Shown here in pieces: positions 23,068 to 36,166 of a DNA stretch of 64,000 bases. How positions within the stretch are numbered: the first letter of the stretch is position 1; each line of letters begins with the position of its first letter. The DNA is from Ceratorhiza oryzae-sativae (taxonomy: Eukaryota; Basidiomycota; Agaricomycetes; Cantharellales; Ceratobasidiaceae). The DNA is taken from positions 558,001 through 622,000 of the forward strand of contig JARWMV010000247.1 of NCBI GenBank assembly GCA_030998015.1, read 5' to 3'. A program made the translations under genes and the position numbers. Below the pieces are notes generated by a model that worked only from the letters and a program-made list of their open reading frames with translations, ran no database searches and was not told where the DNA came from.

Positions 23068-24101
23068 AATTTGAAGTATTTCTGGAGGTTGGATTCTGAT
23101 TGGAAGTGCGGTTGTTGTACTGAACTCATTATGATTGGGAATTATCAGTGTGTCAACTTGATCGTGGATAATAGGTGGCCATTCACCGGGCGCGGTTTGC
23201 CCGCTGAGAAGCTCCAAAGGGATAGTCTCATAATCCGCTTCAAGTTCGGTCGTTCCAGACTTCTTCTTAATTGGCATTGAGAGGATCAGGCTAATGCATG
23301 CGTGTATGCGTATTGTTTGTCCCCCAAGGGCTTATTAGCATCTACATATGTGAGGGCAGGCATACTTTGAAGTCGAAATCATGCTCATTCTTGTCTGAAA
23401 GAAGTGTTGGCTGAGCCTCTCCAAGCTTACTATCATCAAAGCTTCGGTTCAGTGATTTGTCAAACCCTCAACATATCAGGTACCATATGAGCGTACAGAT
23501 GTGATGTCTCGGGTGCCGAGTAAAGCTGTCCCTGGTCGGGAAGATTCGGACATCCACTAACCAAGGCAACGCAAAAATAGGCTGGCTAGAACGTGTTTAT
23601 ACGTCACCGCAGCCAGGGTAAGTAAATTACAACAAAATGCAAATGCTTTCTTCTTGGCTTGATTGCGGTATATGCCAACTGCTTCCATTTTGCTCATGCC
23701 CTATTCACTTGATACGGTGAGGTCGTTGAAAATGCTGGCTAGCCCGCAAGTTTTTGCGCGATATAGAGGTATGTATGACATAGCTGTCCTGAGTAAAAAT
23801 AGGTACGTTGAACTATTCAATGATTTCTTTACGATACCATACCACAAAGAGCTACTTTTGCGACAGCTATTTTTGAAACCAGCCCTCAAATGCCGAGTTG
23901 CGTGGTTCGGCCAGGAAGTTGAAAATATCCCGCACTCACCCCTGCCGGTCGACTGCGTACCCCGCTAAAATGTTGTGGCATTGTATTTCAGTTTCCAACA
24001 GAATAATCACAACCGTTGCCGGTATATATCTGAGGCGATGAGCCTGCCATGGCTACTTTCCACCTCTGTGCCTCGGCTCTTCACCCACTCCGTCGCCTAT
24101 C
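23068..24101. other. Intergenic, no supported gene
   Basis: About 1.0 kb. A 101-codon open frame (23663-23968, +) has no family motif, and its alternative start makes it doubtful. The end of the region is the 5' part of KRE6. No CACGTG box was seen. Confidence 0.45.
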
Positions 24102-26500
24102 ATGCGCCGGCAGCTATCCTCTGAGTCAAAAGAGGGGCTATATGTCGAAAGCTCTCATGCAAGCTCATCGCAAAGGCTGCTTATCGTTCCTTCCCCTCGC
24201 GCTTCCTCTGTCGCGTCCTCATCCCATCCTCGGACAAGTCAGTTGAGCTTTCAGGCGGCCTACATGGTGCCGCCGCTTGCATCTGCAGATGAGAAGCTGG
24301 ATCCAATGCCATTAGTCAGTCTCGCTGTGCTCGTATTTCAGAGGGATTGACGCGTGTGTTGCCGTAGACAAACTCTCGCCAAAGTTTCGACACGTCTTTC
24401 TCGTCGAGATTTGCGCTTTCTCCGAATCCTGCCCAATGGGATAGTGGGCTACTATCTTTTGGTCCAGAACCTGATGACGACCTTCATACCCCAGACCCGC
24501 TAAAAGATCGGACTCTTGTCTATACCGGCTCGGTATTCACGGTACGAGGCCTGCTAAATTTAGGATGTTTGGGCCTTTTGATCGTTGCGCTGGTTGGATT
24601 ATTGTGAGTCTCTATGAGCATTATTAATGAGTTTTTTTTCGGCTCACGATTGCATTCCCAAGTGCTCTGTATCCTATGCTATCATATTTTCTTAGGCAAG
24701 AACAATCAACTCTGGGAGGGTACAACCTTGGCGGAACGAATGCATCGGGACAGGTTCCTGAGATTGGCAATTATGGGTTGATTGATAAAGACACGCCCAA
24801 GGATGCATATACCCATACATCTTTCGAGGATGGTAGCGAGTGGGATCTAGTTTTTAGCGACGAGTTTAATGTTGAAGGTCGTTCATTTTACCCTGGCGAT
24901 GATCCATATTGGGAGGCGGTAGACTTGCACTACTGGTAAGCATTAATGACATCACGCCCCCAAACACACCTATTAAGCTGGTTCAATAGGGGCACAAATA
25001 ATTTGGAGTGGTATTCACCAGACATGATTACGACATCTGGTGGATCTCTTAACATTACGCTGGCGAAGCAACCCTGGAAAGGTCTGAACTACAAAGGAGG
25101 TCTCTTGAGTTCGTGGAACAAGTTTTGTTTTACGGGGGGCTACTTTACGGGTCAGTAATTTTCTGCCAATCGATGTTGTGTTACTGAACTATCCTTATAG
25201 CCAACGTGTCGCTTCCTGGTACAAGCTCGGTTTACGGTCTTTGGCCGGCTGTATGGGCGATGGGAAATCTAGGTCGTGCCGGCTACGGGGCTTCACTGGA
25301 CGGAACATGGCCATATACCTATGTGATAACTCTGCTTTTGCATTCATATTATTTTACACTGACTCGGAGTTTAGGACTCTTGTGACGTCGGGACTCTTCC
25401 AAACCAGACATTTCCTAATGGAACACCAGTCAATGCTACCGTCAACGGAGATCAATCCCACGGTGGTGTGCTATCTTACCAGCCTGGTCAACGGCTTAGT
25501 GCATGTACATGTCCGGGCGAGTCTCACCCGGGTCCAAAGAAGAGCGACGGATCATTCGTTGGTCGATCCGCACCTGAGATCGATATGTTCGAGGCTCAAG
25601 TGGATTCGGGAACGCTGATCGGGCATGTCAGTCAAAGTGGTCAATGGGCTCCGTATAATTACGCATATGAGTGGTTCAATACTTCGTGAGTGTTCACTGT
25701 AATCTTCGTTTGCGCAAACTAAGGATTTGTTTACGGGATGTAGAGATAACATCAAGATGTACGGCGACCAGTCTGAACTCAACACGTACGTCGGAGGTGT
25801 ATATCAGCAGTCAACCAGTGGATTGTCTGTAACCAACCAGGTTAACGTCTTTTGATGCTTTCGGGTGCTTGTTTGGCTAATTTCCGCACAGGGCTGCTAT
25901 ACCCAAGGGCCTGGATATTTCGCTATCTATGGTTTCGAATACAAGGCGGGAACTGATGGTTATATCACTTGGATAAACGACAATAATCCTGCTTGGTCGA
26001 TCCGTGGAGCGGGAATGGCAGCCGATCCCAGAGTTGAAATTGGAGCAAGACCGGTGCCACAAGAGCCAATGGTATGCATAGTCGCATAATGCCCCACTGG
26101 TAGCGTTTCATCTCAAGCTTCCGATTTGCCAGTACATGATTCTGAACTTGGGCATGTCGAGTAACTTTGGACCGATTGACTGGGATCATCTGGTCTTCCC
26201 TACTTGGATGCTTGTCGATTGGGTTCGCGTGTATCAGCCGAAGGGGTTTTACAATGTTGGATGTGATCCCCCAGGATTTCCTACCGCTGATTACATCAAT
26301 ACGTGAGTCTGCTATACGTCCAATTGAGCAAGAGAGACTTATGGTTTGGCGCAGGTACATTGAAGCATACACTAACCCCAGTGAGTCGTATGCAAAGCAG
26401 CCCGACGATGCAACTGACTCCCAATCCTGTAGATTTGACCACTTGGGTGGACGACTATGGACAGGTGATACCAAAGAACAGCCTCAAAGACGGCTGTTGA
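24102..26500 (+). CDS. KRE6: KRE6/SKN1-type GH16 beta-1,6-glucan synthesis protein
   Basis: A type II membrane protein of the ER/Golgi needed for cell-wall beta-1,6-glucan. Eleven exons (24102-24314, 24368-24603, 24663-24935, 24990-25150, 25201-25322, 25375-25685, 25744-25840, 25892-26071, 26133-26302, 26355-26380, 26433-26500) give 618 aa. A Ser-rich cytosolic tail precedes one membrane segment at about residues 130-160 ([20 protein letters not shown]). The lumenal GH16 domain has [16 protein letters not shown], the active-site motif EIDMFE (catalytic acids near residues 403, 405 and 408), and Cys-rich loops ([26 protein letters not shown]). The C-terminal [15 protein letters not shown] and DGC end match the family. 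All introns are GT-AG. The exact N-terminal start is the least certain point; the first downstream ATG in frame was used. Confidence 0.93.
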
Positions 26501-27251
26501 TTCATAGATATAGGACCTATATTTAATGTTTATTGTATCACTTTCGGCGTTCGATGTGTATTTCTTCGTTATTTCTCTGAAGGGCATATATCTTACTTCC
26601 ACTGATGCTTAGCGGTGGTTCTACGTACGCCCAGATAACATTTGGAAGCCAGGGCACGTCGCGCTCAACTCTCGGACCCGGCCCCTGCTGACGAGATAGG
26701 TAAATATAGAGGTACAGTAAGCGTATGGGCACGAAACATGGGACAATTTGCAAAGGTGTAGCAGAACCTGGGGTGGTGCCCCAGGGGAATGTGTAAGTCC
26801 GCATGGTGCCGCCGGGACCAGAACCAGGCGAGTTCGGGCGGCGACATCTGAGGCTTACTTGGAAACCTGGACCCATCTTGAACTCAAAAAATTAATATCT
26901 CTATCATATAATTACTATAAATATTGTACTATAGCTCTGCGGGATGTAGGTGAACTTAGCTCTTTTGGGCCTCTCGTGAGCGCATATATACTCGGATTAC
27001 ATAATCTAGTATAACCTATTCTAGGAAACCTGGCAAAGCTCAATCCGAGATCCCATAGAAAGTCACGATCAAAAAATCAAGGGGTATGAGAGCTGGATAG
27101 GTCACCTGAGCGAGTCGCCACAATCATCGCACCCACACCTATCCTTGTAGACGCTCTCGATCACTCCAATAGGTTAGTCTGAGAGGCGATTCTTTGTTGT
27201 GGCTAACAACAAGATACGATTACTGCCTTCTTTTCTTATACAGCTATCCCC
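26501..27251. other. Intergenic, no supported gene
   Basis: About 0.75 kb of mixed composition, AT-rich at 26880-27010. No coding frame or RNA gene was recognised. Confidence 0.45.
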
Positions 27252-27634
27252 ATGACGGAAGAGAATGCCCGAGCGCTTCTCATCGAACTCCAGGATTTAT
27301 TCCAAGAGCGAGCCCAAGCTGTTGCGAAAGGCGACCGGCAGGCCCTTCGTTCTGTCGAGACGTGCATAGCCGCCAAGATGCGTGAGATTGGTGATCCTAT
27401 CCTGACGAGGCGAGCAGGTCGGCGTGGTACACCAAGGCTGACGCTTTCGAAATGGGAAACGAGCAAGAGAAGGAGCATATCCTAATGCCGCTGGCCCAGG
27501 GGCTCGGCATTTTGATTGCTGCACCATTCGCCATCGCTGGAGGCCTCATATTCGCGGCTGGTGCAATACTCTATGGTGCTGGAAAGACAGTTTTGGGAAT
27601 AGGAAACCTGCTCACAGGAGGCGTTTTCCAGTAG
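27252..27634 (+). CDS. Small glycine-rich membrane protein, frame broken once
   Basis: Two adjoining open frames read as one protein of about 126 aa. The first half (from ATG 27252) is a charged helix with ARALLIELQDLFQERAQAVA and ends near REIGDPILTR. The second half, in another frame from about 27410, runs WYTKADAFEMGNEQEKE, then a hydrophobic Gly/Ala zipper segment (LGILIAAPFAIAGGLIFAAG and LYGAGKTVLGIGNLLTGGVF) and a TAG stop at 27632-27634. No intron of credible length bridges the two frames. A single missing base near 27405-27412 (a GG run) would join them exactly. It may be an assembly error or a young lesion. The coiled amphipathic N-terminus plus glycine-zipper tail suggests membrane association; no family name is offered. 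Confidence 0.5.
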
Positions 27635-29463
27635 GTCGAAACTGCTTCGTACCAGTCGCGTTGTGCTAAGCTAGTGTCCACAGGTGAAATGTCATTATTG
27701 ACCCTATTGTACGGTCAAGTCAGCTCTGAAAATGCAAATCCGTTCTCCCAAATTATTCAAAGAAAGGCAAATGTGAGTATTATTTTGCGGAAGAAGGCCG
27801 AGGCCACCAAAATAACAATGCCTTCGCACTAACCTAAGGAGTTATTCCCTTTGAGTAAAGTAGCTAAGCATGAATAGAGGCTGTGTAATGAATGTATCGC
27901 AGCTCGCAGAGGCACACGTCGGTAATGGGTGATTCCGCTACCCAAGAGACTTAACCAGCTCTTCTTGCCATCTTATCTAAATCACAGCCATATCAAAATT
28001 TTGCTTGTCTTCTAAGACATATACGCGTATTGCTATGCCGAGTAATTCCGATTATATGCACTCTCTAGGTTCCGCATTGCTCACACTACGCAACCAGCAT
28101 TGACACCAATCAACAGGTAAGATCTACTGCCTTCCGTGTCTAGCTATCGTATACTTAGTTATTTGCTGGTAGTTGCCGGTACGTAGTCTGAATTGCCCGT
28201 CCCTTGCACCTTTGACAATATATCGCATACTGGTCACTGGCCAGGGTGCTTGCAGATGGTGCGCCTGTCGGTCGATATCTGCCTCCAACAGATTTGGGGA
28301 GACACTCGCGTCGCCACAGGCGGCGTGAGCCTCGCTGGATCTCTGAACCGTGACCGCGACCCGCAGGTCGAGTAGGCCTCAAAATACTGATGGATCACAC
28401 ACCAAAAAAAGGGGTGACAGACGGGAAGAAAACGCGACGTGTAACGTTGGGAGCTGCCACGATATGATCGTGGACAAGCACCAGGAGCTGGTCTGTCGCA
28501 CAAGTCCATGTGACCGCCGTTTCCCTCTCAGTACTCGGAATGCAGTGGAGCCGGCGGAGCTGTACTCCCTCCCACATATCTTATAGATCGAATGAGCTTC
28601 TTCAGAAGGTGGTGTTTGACTCTTGCCACTCCACAAGCGGGGCACGTGGACTGGACAACCGTGTTCGGACTCGGTGTGTGGAAGCCAAGAACTTCGCCAC
28701 TCTGCGGCTGGATACGGTCCAGGATATACTCCAGTGTGTGTGGGGGGGGGGGGGCGACGAGATGGGCGGGCTGCCCAGACTGCGACCGCGGGGATCTCCC
28801 CTGCGAGCATATTCGGGTGGTACTGGGCTTGATCATGTATTTATATGTGATAAACTACAATTATTAAATTATGTGTGAAATTACGGGCGAGCGGTGAGCT
28901 TTTAAGAATAACGCGAGCGCGCACGTACACGCATCGATCGTTGGTCGCTGCACGCGGCCCGAGGCTCACGTGCAGTGTCCGACCCTCGCTGTTGGCCGTG
29001 TTGGTATCTATACTACGTATATATATATCACGCTGTATGCGCGTAGCGCAGTGTGCTTAAGACGAGTAAAATTATGACATATTCAAGTGTGCGAATGACT
29101 ACCTACGGAGCAAGATTGCGCTCCTTATATATACAAACCGAGGCGTTCCAGTACATCGTAGAACGCTACAGTAAGTACGAGATTCGTACTACATGAGTCA
29201 TGCGATTGCCAGTACATTCTGGTATATTCGAATATATGTTTATATTTGCATATTTGTATTCTACAGGCTGTGTCGAGCGTTTTCTCCGCAGACTACGCCC
29301 TTGCTTCATGTCTTTGCTTTTGTATGTCAGAGGTTTCTTCTTGGATTTACAGTCCCTACCAGCTCAAATTCATTGAATTTCACAATCATATGCGGAGTTT
29401 GTTTGCCACAAAACAGGATGGATTTTGTGTAACGTTCTAGCGCGGGTACTAAACACAGAATTA
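27635..29463. other. Intergenic, low-complexity and repeat-derived
   Basis: About 1.8 kb without a supported gene. It contains a 13-base G run (28742-28754) and one copy of a diverged dispersed repeat (about 28770-28930). Several overlapping open frames around 28500-28880 are GC-driven; none shows a family motif. Confidence 0.45.
28770..28930. repeat. Diverged dispersed repeat, copy 1
   Basis: The run from GCTGCCCAGAC through CGCGGGGAT, TACTGGGCTTGATCATG and the AT-rich end near TTTTAAGAATAAC aligns by eye with about 48379-48520 (copy 2), sharing blocks such as CGCGGGGAT, CATATTC/CACATTC and ACTGGGCT in the same order and spacing. This suggests remnants of one mobile-element family. No terminal repeats or target duplications were identified. 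Confidence 0.35.
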
Positions 29464-32400
29464 CTACCAGAAGTCGTCCTCGGCTCCACCCTTCCTCTTC
29501 TTGGCTGGACCACTTTGGGCCAAGGACTGACGCTCATACATTTCCGCAATCTGAAAACCTGCTTAGCATAGGAAATACCTCAAACGAAGTGTCAAACCAT
29601 ACCTGTGATGGTTCAGTGGCATCGTCGGCCGACTTGTCTTCCCTAACCCGAATGAAACGAGGGAATCGCAACGAAATACCTCGCTCATCGACCTATAAAT
29701 TACATCAATAATGCATCTCTTGCACTGATCCAGTCTACTCACTAGCCCCCTAGCCGCCTCGTAGATTGGGCTGAGACTCAAGTCCGCCGTCAAGACCTCC
29801 CATACAACTTTCGGCTCGAACCAAATGTCAGGTTTGGCCCCCCCAACCTTGACGTTTCCTCGCGGTTTGTTAATCTCGTGGGGCTTTAGTTGGGCATAGT
29901 GTGCCGCAAGAGCTTCGTCTGAGAAACCAGTGCCAATCTTGCATATCGTCTGAAACTCTTCCGAATCCGGATCGTAGCACGCGAGAAGGAATGCACCGTA
30001 AACATTAGTGCGCTTTCCCTTCCCGTAGTAGCCTCCAACCACAACAAGGTCAAGAGAGTCTCCGATGCCAGCCAGATAGTCTTTCTTGAGCTATATGCGC
30101 ACCAACTGTCAACAAGCTATGCTCGTAGGCACGAAGCGGTAATATACCTTGAGCCAATTCACACTACGCCGGCTTGGTTCATAGAAACTCGCCTCTCCAG
30201 TGAGTGTTTTGACCATCAAACCTTCACACCCATCCTTGACGCTCTCCTCCAAGAACCCTTGGATCTCATCGACGGTCTCTCCGTCCGAAGCTTTAGCAAA
30301 CGCGAATTCGCATTCGACCTCTTGGAAGTGTTGTCGAAGCAACTCTCGACGTTCTTGCAGGTTGCGCTTAAGCAATGACTGTCGCGAAAAGGTTAGTATT
30401 CCATCGCGCCTCAAAAGACGGCGTTGTTACAAACCTCGCCGTTCAAGTAGAGCAAATCAAACCCGAACAAACAGACCCGAACTTGAATGTCTTCAACCTT
30501 GACATCTTTACGCTTACGCCGGCTGAGTTCTTGAAAAGGAAGCAGTTTCTTGGTTGTTTTATCGATGGCAACGGCTTCGGCATCGAGCACAAAGGACTTA
30601 GTATTCCCTTTGATACACTAGTGCCACTTTTTTAGAGGTTCTCGAATAGCAGAAGAAAACGAGACTCACTCGAGGAAGCTGTTCGACCAAATCCGGGTAC
30701 TTCTTGCTCATATCCTCCGAGTTTCTGCTAAACACAGCAACACTGCCGTCTTCAAGTTTATGAACCTGTTTCACCAAACTGGATGAGTGGACTGATGGAC
30801 CCCCATTAGATCATTCCAAGGCTACTGACCTGGGCCCGCTCTCCGTCGTACTTGTATTCGCAAGTGAATTTAGTGTTCTCAAATTTGTCAAGCACCTCGC
30901 CGATAGCCTTTGTAGGCTTTGCCAGCATGGGTTTGAGTGGAATGCCGGGCGTGAGTTTGCAAGCCGATCGCAAGTTTTCCATTCCACCAGAGAGCAAAGC
31001 AGGGATCACAATATCGTAGGACGGAATCTCGCTACCGATTGTTCAAATGAATGTCAATATAAAACGACACGTATATCGTTATCAAGACTGTGCAGACCTG
31101 TATACTGATTTCAAGATCTCCACCCCTTCGTCACACTTGGCGCCTAATTCATCCTTGCTCCACCTATTTATATCTACGCATATGATGAGTAAGGCGACAT
31201 ATAGCTTGCAGATGATCCACTAACCCTTGTGATTCTCAGCCAAGACACAAGCTTGAGCAAGAGCGACAAGCACAGTCCGCTCCGCTAACCGAATCCGTAA
31301 TTTACCTTCCAAACTTCGGATAATGTATTTGGCTTCTGAGTGGTCAGGTTGACACGCGGCCAAAAGCTTGGTTATTATGCCAATTTTCTTTTGTTGGCTC
31401 TGCAGAAACAATCAAGTTTGGTCAAAGACAGAAACTGGATTCGATTTTGAAGACCAAACCTGATTTCCGGTCATCAAAGCGATAGCCATGAGCTGCTTGA
31501 ACACCTCGGGGAGCGTAAGAGGTTTGGGTTTGAACAGAGTTTTCTGAGCGGCGCGCGATTTCTGTGACGATCAAGTAAGAATCATTATCCAACGGCATTC
31601 ATAAGGTAGCGATATACCATTGCTACCAGGCCTAAATCTCCTTCTTCCTTCAGTTCCTCCTTAATCACATCGATCTTCCGGCCAGTCGACTCGCTAATTG
31701 CTTTGACTAGTAAAGATTCTCCAATTCCAAGCTCAATGCCTTGGTAGTCTGGCGAAAGCTTTATAGCAGCATCAGCCTCTGTTCGATATCAAATGCTAAA
31801 AAAAGAGGAGTACATACCCGATTGATGCAAAGATAAACGCACTGTAGGACGTCATCATATCCGGTGGACTCTTTCCCTTTCCCTTTTTGAGTGCCACCAG
31901 CGGGTTTGGCGGTCGCGCGCCGAATCACCAGAGTCAAAAATGCAGTCAAATAGGCCGTGATCTCGAGTCGCTTGGTCGTGGATTCAATGAGCGAAAACGC
32001 TTGAGCCAGTGCGGCATACGGGACACTATGTGCGCGAGATAAGGTGGCAATCCGAGTCGCCCAGAGCGAAACCAACTCACGTGTCGCCATCTTTCCAGCC
32101 AAAATCGACGTCCTTCATCTTATTCATGGCAAGTTCGGCAGTTTTGTTGGCCAACTCCTTAGCTTTGCGTTTACTCCCACCTTCCTCGTCGTCGATCAAC
32201 TCATCTTCTGAAGCTGCCTCGATTTCGTCGTCGCCTTTGTCTTTTGAGTTTGATGCTGATGCCGATGCAGCAGACTCAACGGCCCCCGATACCGCGTCTT
32301 TCGTCTTTTTGGATGTCTTCGTGGGTTTCTTTGGAGCAGCAATAATTTTGGCGGACTTCTTCTTTGGAGGTGATGAAGCTTCTACCAGAACGTCATCTGG

Positions 32401-33095
32401 TGGAGGCGAGGATGGAGGAGCGGAGGAGACGGGGGGAGGAGATGAAACATCATCGTCGCTAATAGGAGCCCTCACTGTAGCGCGAAAGGTAAGATATTTG
32501 GCGCTGCATAGCGAAGTTAAGTTAAACTCACTTTTGCGTTTCGTTAACCGCTTTGAAGTAGCCGCACCACCACTATCTGGGTTCTCGCCATCCGAATCGA
32601 CACGAGTCCTTTTTGTAACTCGCTTTCGAACGGGAACTGAAGCAAAATAGAATCAATGTGGGTTCTCTGGAATATGAACTCAAGCTTTCGAACCTTCATC
32701 TTCATCACTTTGCGGAGGCTTAGTATCTAGATCCAAGAAGTCAAGTTTAACTCAAAGGAAGAAGTTTCAAGGAACAATACCAGCGGCGTCAACGTCCATT
32801 CCCCTGCTAGCATCAGCTGATGGCTTGGGATTTTTAACAGTCTCGGCTCCTGCAGCGGAAGGCCTCGTCACGGTTGAAGTCTTTTCGGCAACCTTTTTAC
32901 CATCTAGCCATTGGTTTAATTATACTCATAGGTCGCATAATTGGAATTCGCACCTGTGGAAATTCCCCTCTGCGGCTCGCTCTTATTTTCTTTTCCCTTT
33001 TTCCAAAACTCCGACAGTCCAGACTGTTGTGGAGGCGCAGGTTTCATACCGGGTGGCTTGACAAAAAAGGTGCCCAAAGTCCTCTGCCTTTGCAT
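29464..33095 (-). CDS. CDC9: ATP-dependent DNA ligase I
   Basis: This enzyme seals Okazaki fragments and repair nicks in the nucleus. On the minus strand the start at 33095 is chosen because it opens [14 protein letters not shown], a canonical PCNA-interacting box (QxxLxxFF). An acidic, Lys/Ser/Pro-rich linker follows (about 32100-32480), then the DNA-binding domain ([48 protein letters not shown]). The adenylation domain has [15 protein letters not shown] and motif [11 protein letters not shown] with the catalytic Lys (about 30830-30865), [29 protein letters not shown] and [11 protein letters not shown]. The OB-fold domain has [15 protein letters not shown] and [12 protein letters not shown]. 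The C-terminal AKKRKGG resembles a nuclear localisation signal. The stop is at 29464-29466. About 15 exons, roughly 850 aa. No break seen. Confidence 0.94.
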
Positions 33096-33683
33096 ACAAA
33101 GCCCGAGGGTGGATCGACAAGACTGCCGACCAGAAAGGCTCTGAGCAGCAATCACCAGAATTGTGGCAGCCAATATGAAGGTTTAGACCGGCGTTGGACA
33201 GGGAGCGATAAGCGCCGGTCGGGTCGCGAAGTGTCACGTGAGTATGCGCGACTCCTCCCAGTCCCCTTCTCACGCTTACCCCTATCTTTGTTCCGACGCC
33301 TGCCTTATCGCGCTACAGCGTTGGGGGCTGAGAATACAATGGTTCCCGAATCTAATAGCCCATTTTTCGTGAACGATACGGCCATTCGCAAGGGCGCTTG
33401 GATGACCTTGGAGGCGATACCCCAACCTTCGGGGGTTCCTATCATGATCCCCACAAAACCCAAATGTCGCGCTGTAACACTACAAATAACACGTGGTTAT
33501 CGCTGAAACGTAAGATAAGTAAACGAGCCCGCTCACCCTAGAGCCGCTGGAGTGGTCGCCGCTATATATTGAACCCTATGGCTGGAGCTGACGGGCCTGT
33601 GGGAACGTGTTTTCTCGGGCGAGCGAGTACATAAGTCTCGGTGCCCCGGCGCCCACGCCATATCTTTCCTTCCTTTAGCTACC
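33096..33683. other. Divergent intergenic region between DNA ligase I and an F-box gene
   Basis: Holds the ligase promoter, with a CACGTG at 33235-33240 (140 nt upstream of the ligase start; the flank gives TCACGTGA) and another at 33490-33495. Open frames running out of the ligase gene through here are antisense shadows. Confidence 0.45.
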
Positions 33684-35401
33684 ATGGCTCGTTCCGCTGG
33701 CCCCTGCTCAGCTGTTCTCGATATACCCGAGCTCGTCTCCCTTATTTGTGAATCAGCGCCGATTTCAGAGTGTGCTATATTATTGCGCGTATCGCGTCTT
33801 TTTTTCGACTGTGCTGCCCCGCTAGTGTGGAAAAACATCCACGGGGTGACCAAGCTCTTTTCTGTTCTAGATGGTGTCTCAACGCGCAAAGAGGATGCTG
33901 GTAATAGAAGATCCAATATAGTGAGCATCTTATCCTCCGTATGCGCCTCGTCTTCATGCCTATTACGCAGATTATATCCCTGAAAGAGGATTTAGACTTT
34001 TCCCGATTTGATTATTATGCAGGCCTAATTAGAACTTTCGAAATCTTCGAAAGGCGATGTGATATCCTAATCTTCAACGATTGGCACGTTCTTCATTCAC
34101 GCATCGTTGCACACGGAAAGCCGCTTATTCCCAACCTAGTCGAGCTGGCATGCCGAGAGGCACCGTCCGAACAATCGCATGACACAATCATCAATTGGGT
34201 CAACCTTTTCCTCACTCCCGACCTCGTTGAGCTTAGAGTTCCCAACCCCAACGGGGACATCTGCGCCATGTTCACTTGGCTCGCCCCAATGCTCGTCTCC
34301 AATATGCTCAGCACTGTTTGCACCAAATGCCCCAGTCTAAAAACCCTAGAGGTTTCCCCCGGTACAAATCAGCCAGATGCTCCGCTTCAGTTCAACATAC
34401 CCTTGGATACTAGGCTGCACGAACATATCGCGCGCTTTGATAGCCTTCGCACCCTAGTGACCAGTGCGGCAGCTCTCGAGCCTGGCATGCTTCAAGCGCT
34501 TGGGCAACTCCCGCGTCTTGAAGCGCTTTCCATCGTTTCTTCACACCAGTATGAGCCAATTATACGCCTCATTCCGCTTCCGAGGAACGCATTTCCCGCC
34601 CTCGCGCAACTCGAGCTCCGGAGGCTGAGCTTGAATGCGATCATGGGCCTTTGGTACACGTCAGGGCTAGTTGAAAAGCTGACCTCGGTCGTGATTGCCC
34701 AGCCGATTCTAGACGACTGGACACCGAGGAATTGGGCGGGTGAACTCATGTCTCATGTCTACAGGCAGAGTCCTGGCCTGCTCGACTTTTACCTCGATCC
34801 ATATTACTACGCTTCTCAGGTGGTCTATCTATGTCAAGCTGACTTGAAACTTCTTCAAGCGCAACAGAACTCGTTGAAGAGCCTCACTTTATGCGGAACG
34901 TTGATTGATCGGGATGTCACCTACCAAGATTTCGCAAACGCTTTTCCACGGGTTCAAGTTCTTCGGCTCCCATCCTGGCGCCTTTCCTGGGATTCGCTCC
35001 GGGATCTGGCCGGACGGTTACCAAAGCTTCACACTTTGAGCGTCAGCCTCGATTTATGGCATACAGCCATACCTGATAAATCGACTTTTATTTCATCGGA
35101 ACCTCTGTCGCTCGAGCTGAATTGGTCATTCCCGAACAATCCTTCAAACTCTAAACTTGCAGAACTTGCCAAGTATGTCTTCTTGCATACTGAACACCCC
35201 TATCTAGTATACTGATGAACCACTAGGTTTTTGTGCACAACATGGCCCTCAGTGAAATGTGCTTTCCTTCGAGGGCTACGACTGGACCATCGAGCCATGT
35301 CTGCGCTCCAAAGGCTCAACGAGAGAATAGCCGACGTGAGGAGGCAAAAGCGATTCGAGACCACGAGAAATCTCGAGAACGGCGAGGCTGCGCTTTGTTA
35401 G
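33684..35401 (+). CDS. F-box protein with leucine-rich C-terminal region (537 aa)
   Basis: A predicted substrate adaptor of an SCF ubiquitin ligase. Three exons (33684-33920, 33971-35172, 35227-35401) give 537 aa. The N-terminal F-box-like helix set covers residues about 12-55 (LDIPELVSLICESA, LLRVSRLFFDCAAPLVWKNI). The rest is an irregular leucine-rich solenoid with recurring modules such as LPRLEALSIVSS, FPALAQLELRRLSL and LPKLHTLSVSLDL. The last exon begins FLCTTWPSVKCAFL and ends in a charged helix. The GTATGT donor at 35173 joins it in frame; reading through gives a short false end. It is the first of two tandem paralogues (next at 36167). Target proteins are unknown; rapid divergence is typical for this family in agaricomycetes. 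Confidence 0.85.
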
Positions 35402-36166
35402 ATGTGTTAATGGGACTGCTGTATTTCCTTGGGTATATCTCACTTGTTGTAATTAGGGTCCAGTAATCGTTTTTTCATGGGCATACAGTTTCATCATCGC
35501 TCAACGAGTCATTTGGGCGAGACTATGCGAAGAAGTCCGGTGAACTACAGTCATACTCCTAGACATACATACTGACAGGCGACGTCCCCTGGGCTAAAAT
35601 TGAATGCGGAACGACCTTATTTGGCCCCAAAACATTCAGTAAACTGTCAGGCTATGCATGTGTGGGAGATGCACATCAAGGAGTACGACTGCACAAAACC
35701 CGGTTATCCGTGGTGTGAAGAACTAGGGGAATGATCTTAGGGGTATAGTTCACCTATGGCCCAAGCAAACTTTTGTTACGAGGCTGGAATAAACATAGGC
35801 GAGGTTCCCCCGGGGATTTACGGTGGCAACCCAAGCGTAGCAAACACGCTGCATGCGGTCCGCGGGGACGAGCTTAGCCACATAATCATTTGTTCAAGCC
35901 AGCAACGTCAGCGGAATCATCGCCATAACCGCCATTTGCTTTATCCAAGCATACAGTTTGGCGATGTCGTTTAGGGTGTTCATGCATAGGGTGACTCAGA
36001 AAGCTTGATTCGAGCCAAAATCGGCTCGCTCACAAAAGGACACAGCCTCACGCCCAGCCCGATGTGACTCACCCAGCCACATGCGTGCTCATAAACCGCG
36101 CGCTCAGGTTCCGATTCAAACCTCACAATTACCCTCCTTCCCTTTCGCAACTAAGATACGCCGAAA
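35402..36166. other. Intergenic between tandem F-box genes
   Basis: About 0.77 kb. No gene recognised. The last 100 bp are the 5' region of the second F-box gene. Confidence 0.45.

Noticed and set aside
28379..28878. Overlapping GC-rich open frames on both strands, one with a Cys/His cluster
   Set aside because: They share a region with a long G run and a repeat remnant; the Cys/His spacing fits no zinc-finger family I know.
32009..32650. 213-codon plus-strand Ser/Asp-rich open frame
   Set aside because: Antisense to the acidic/Lys-rich linker of DNA ligase I; its composition is the mirror of that linker.
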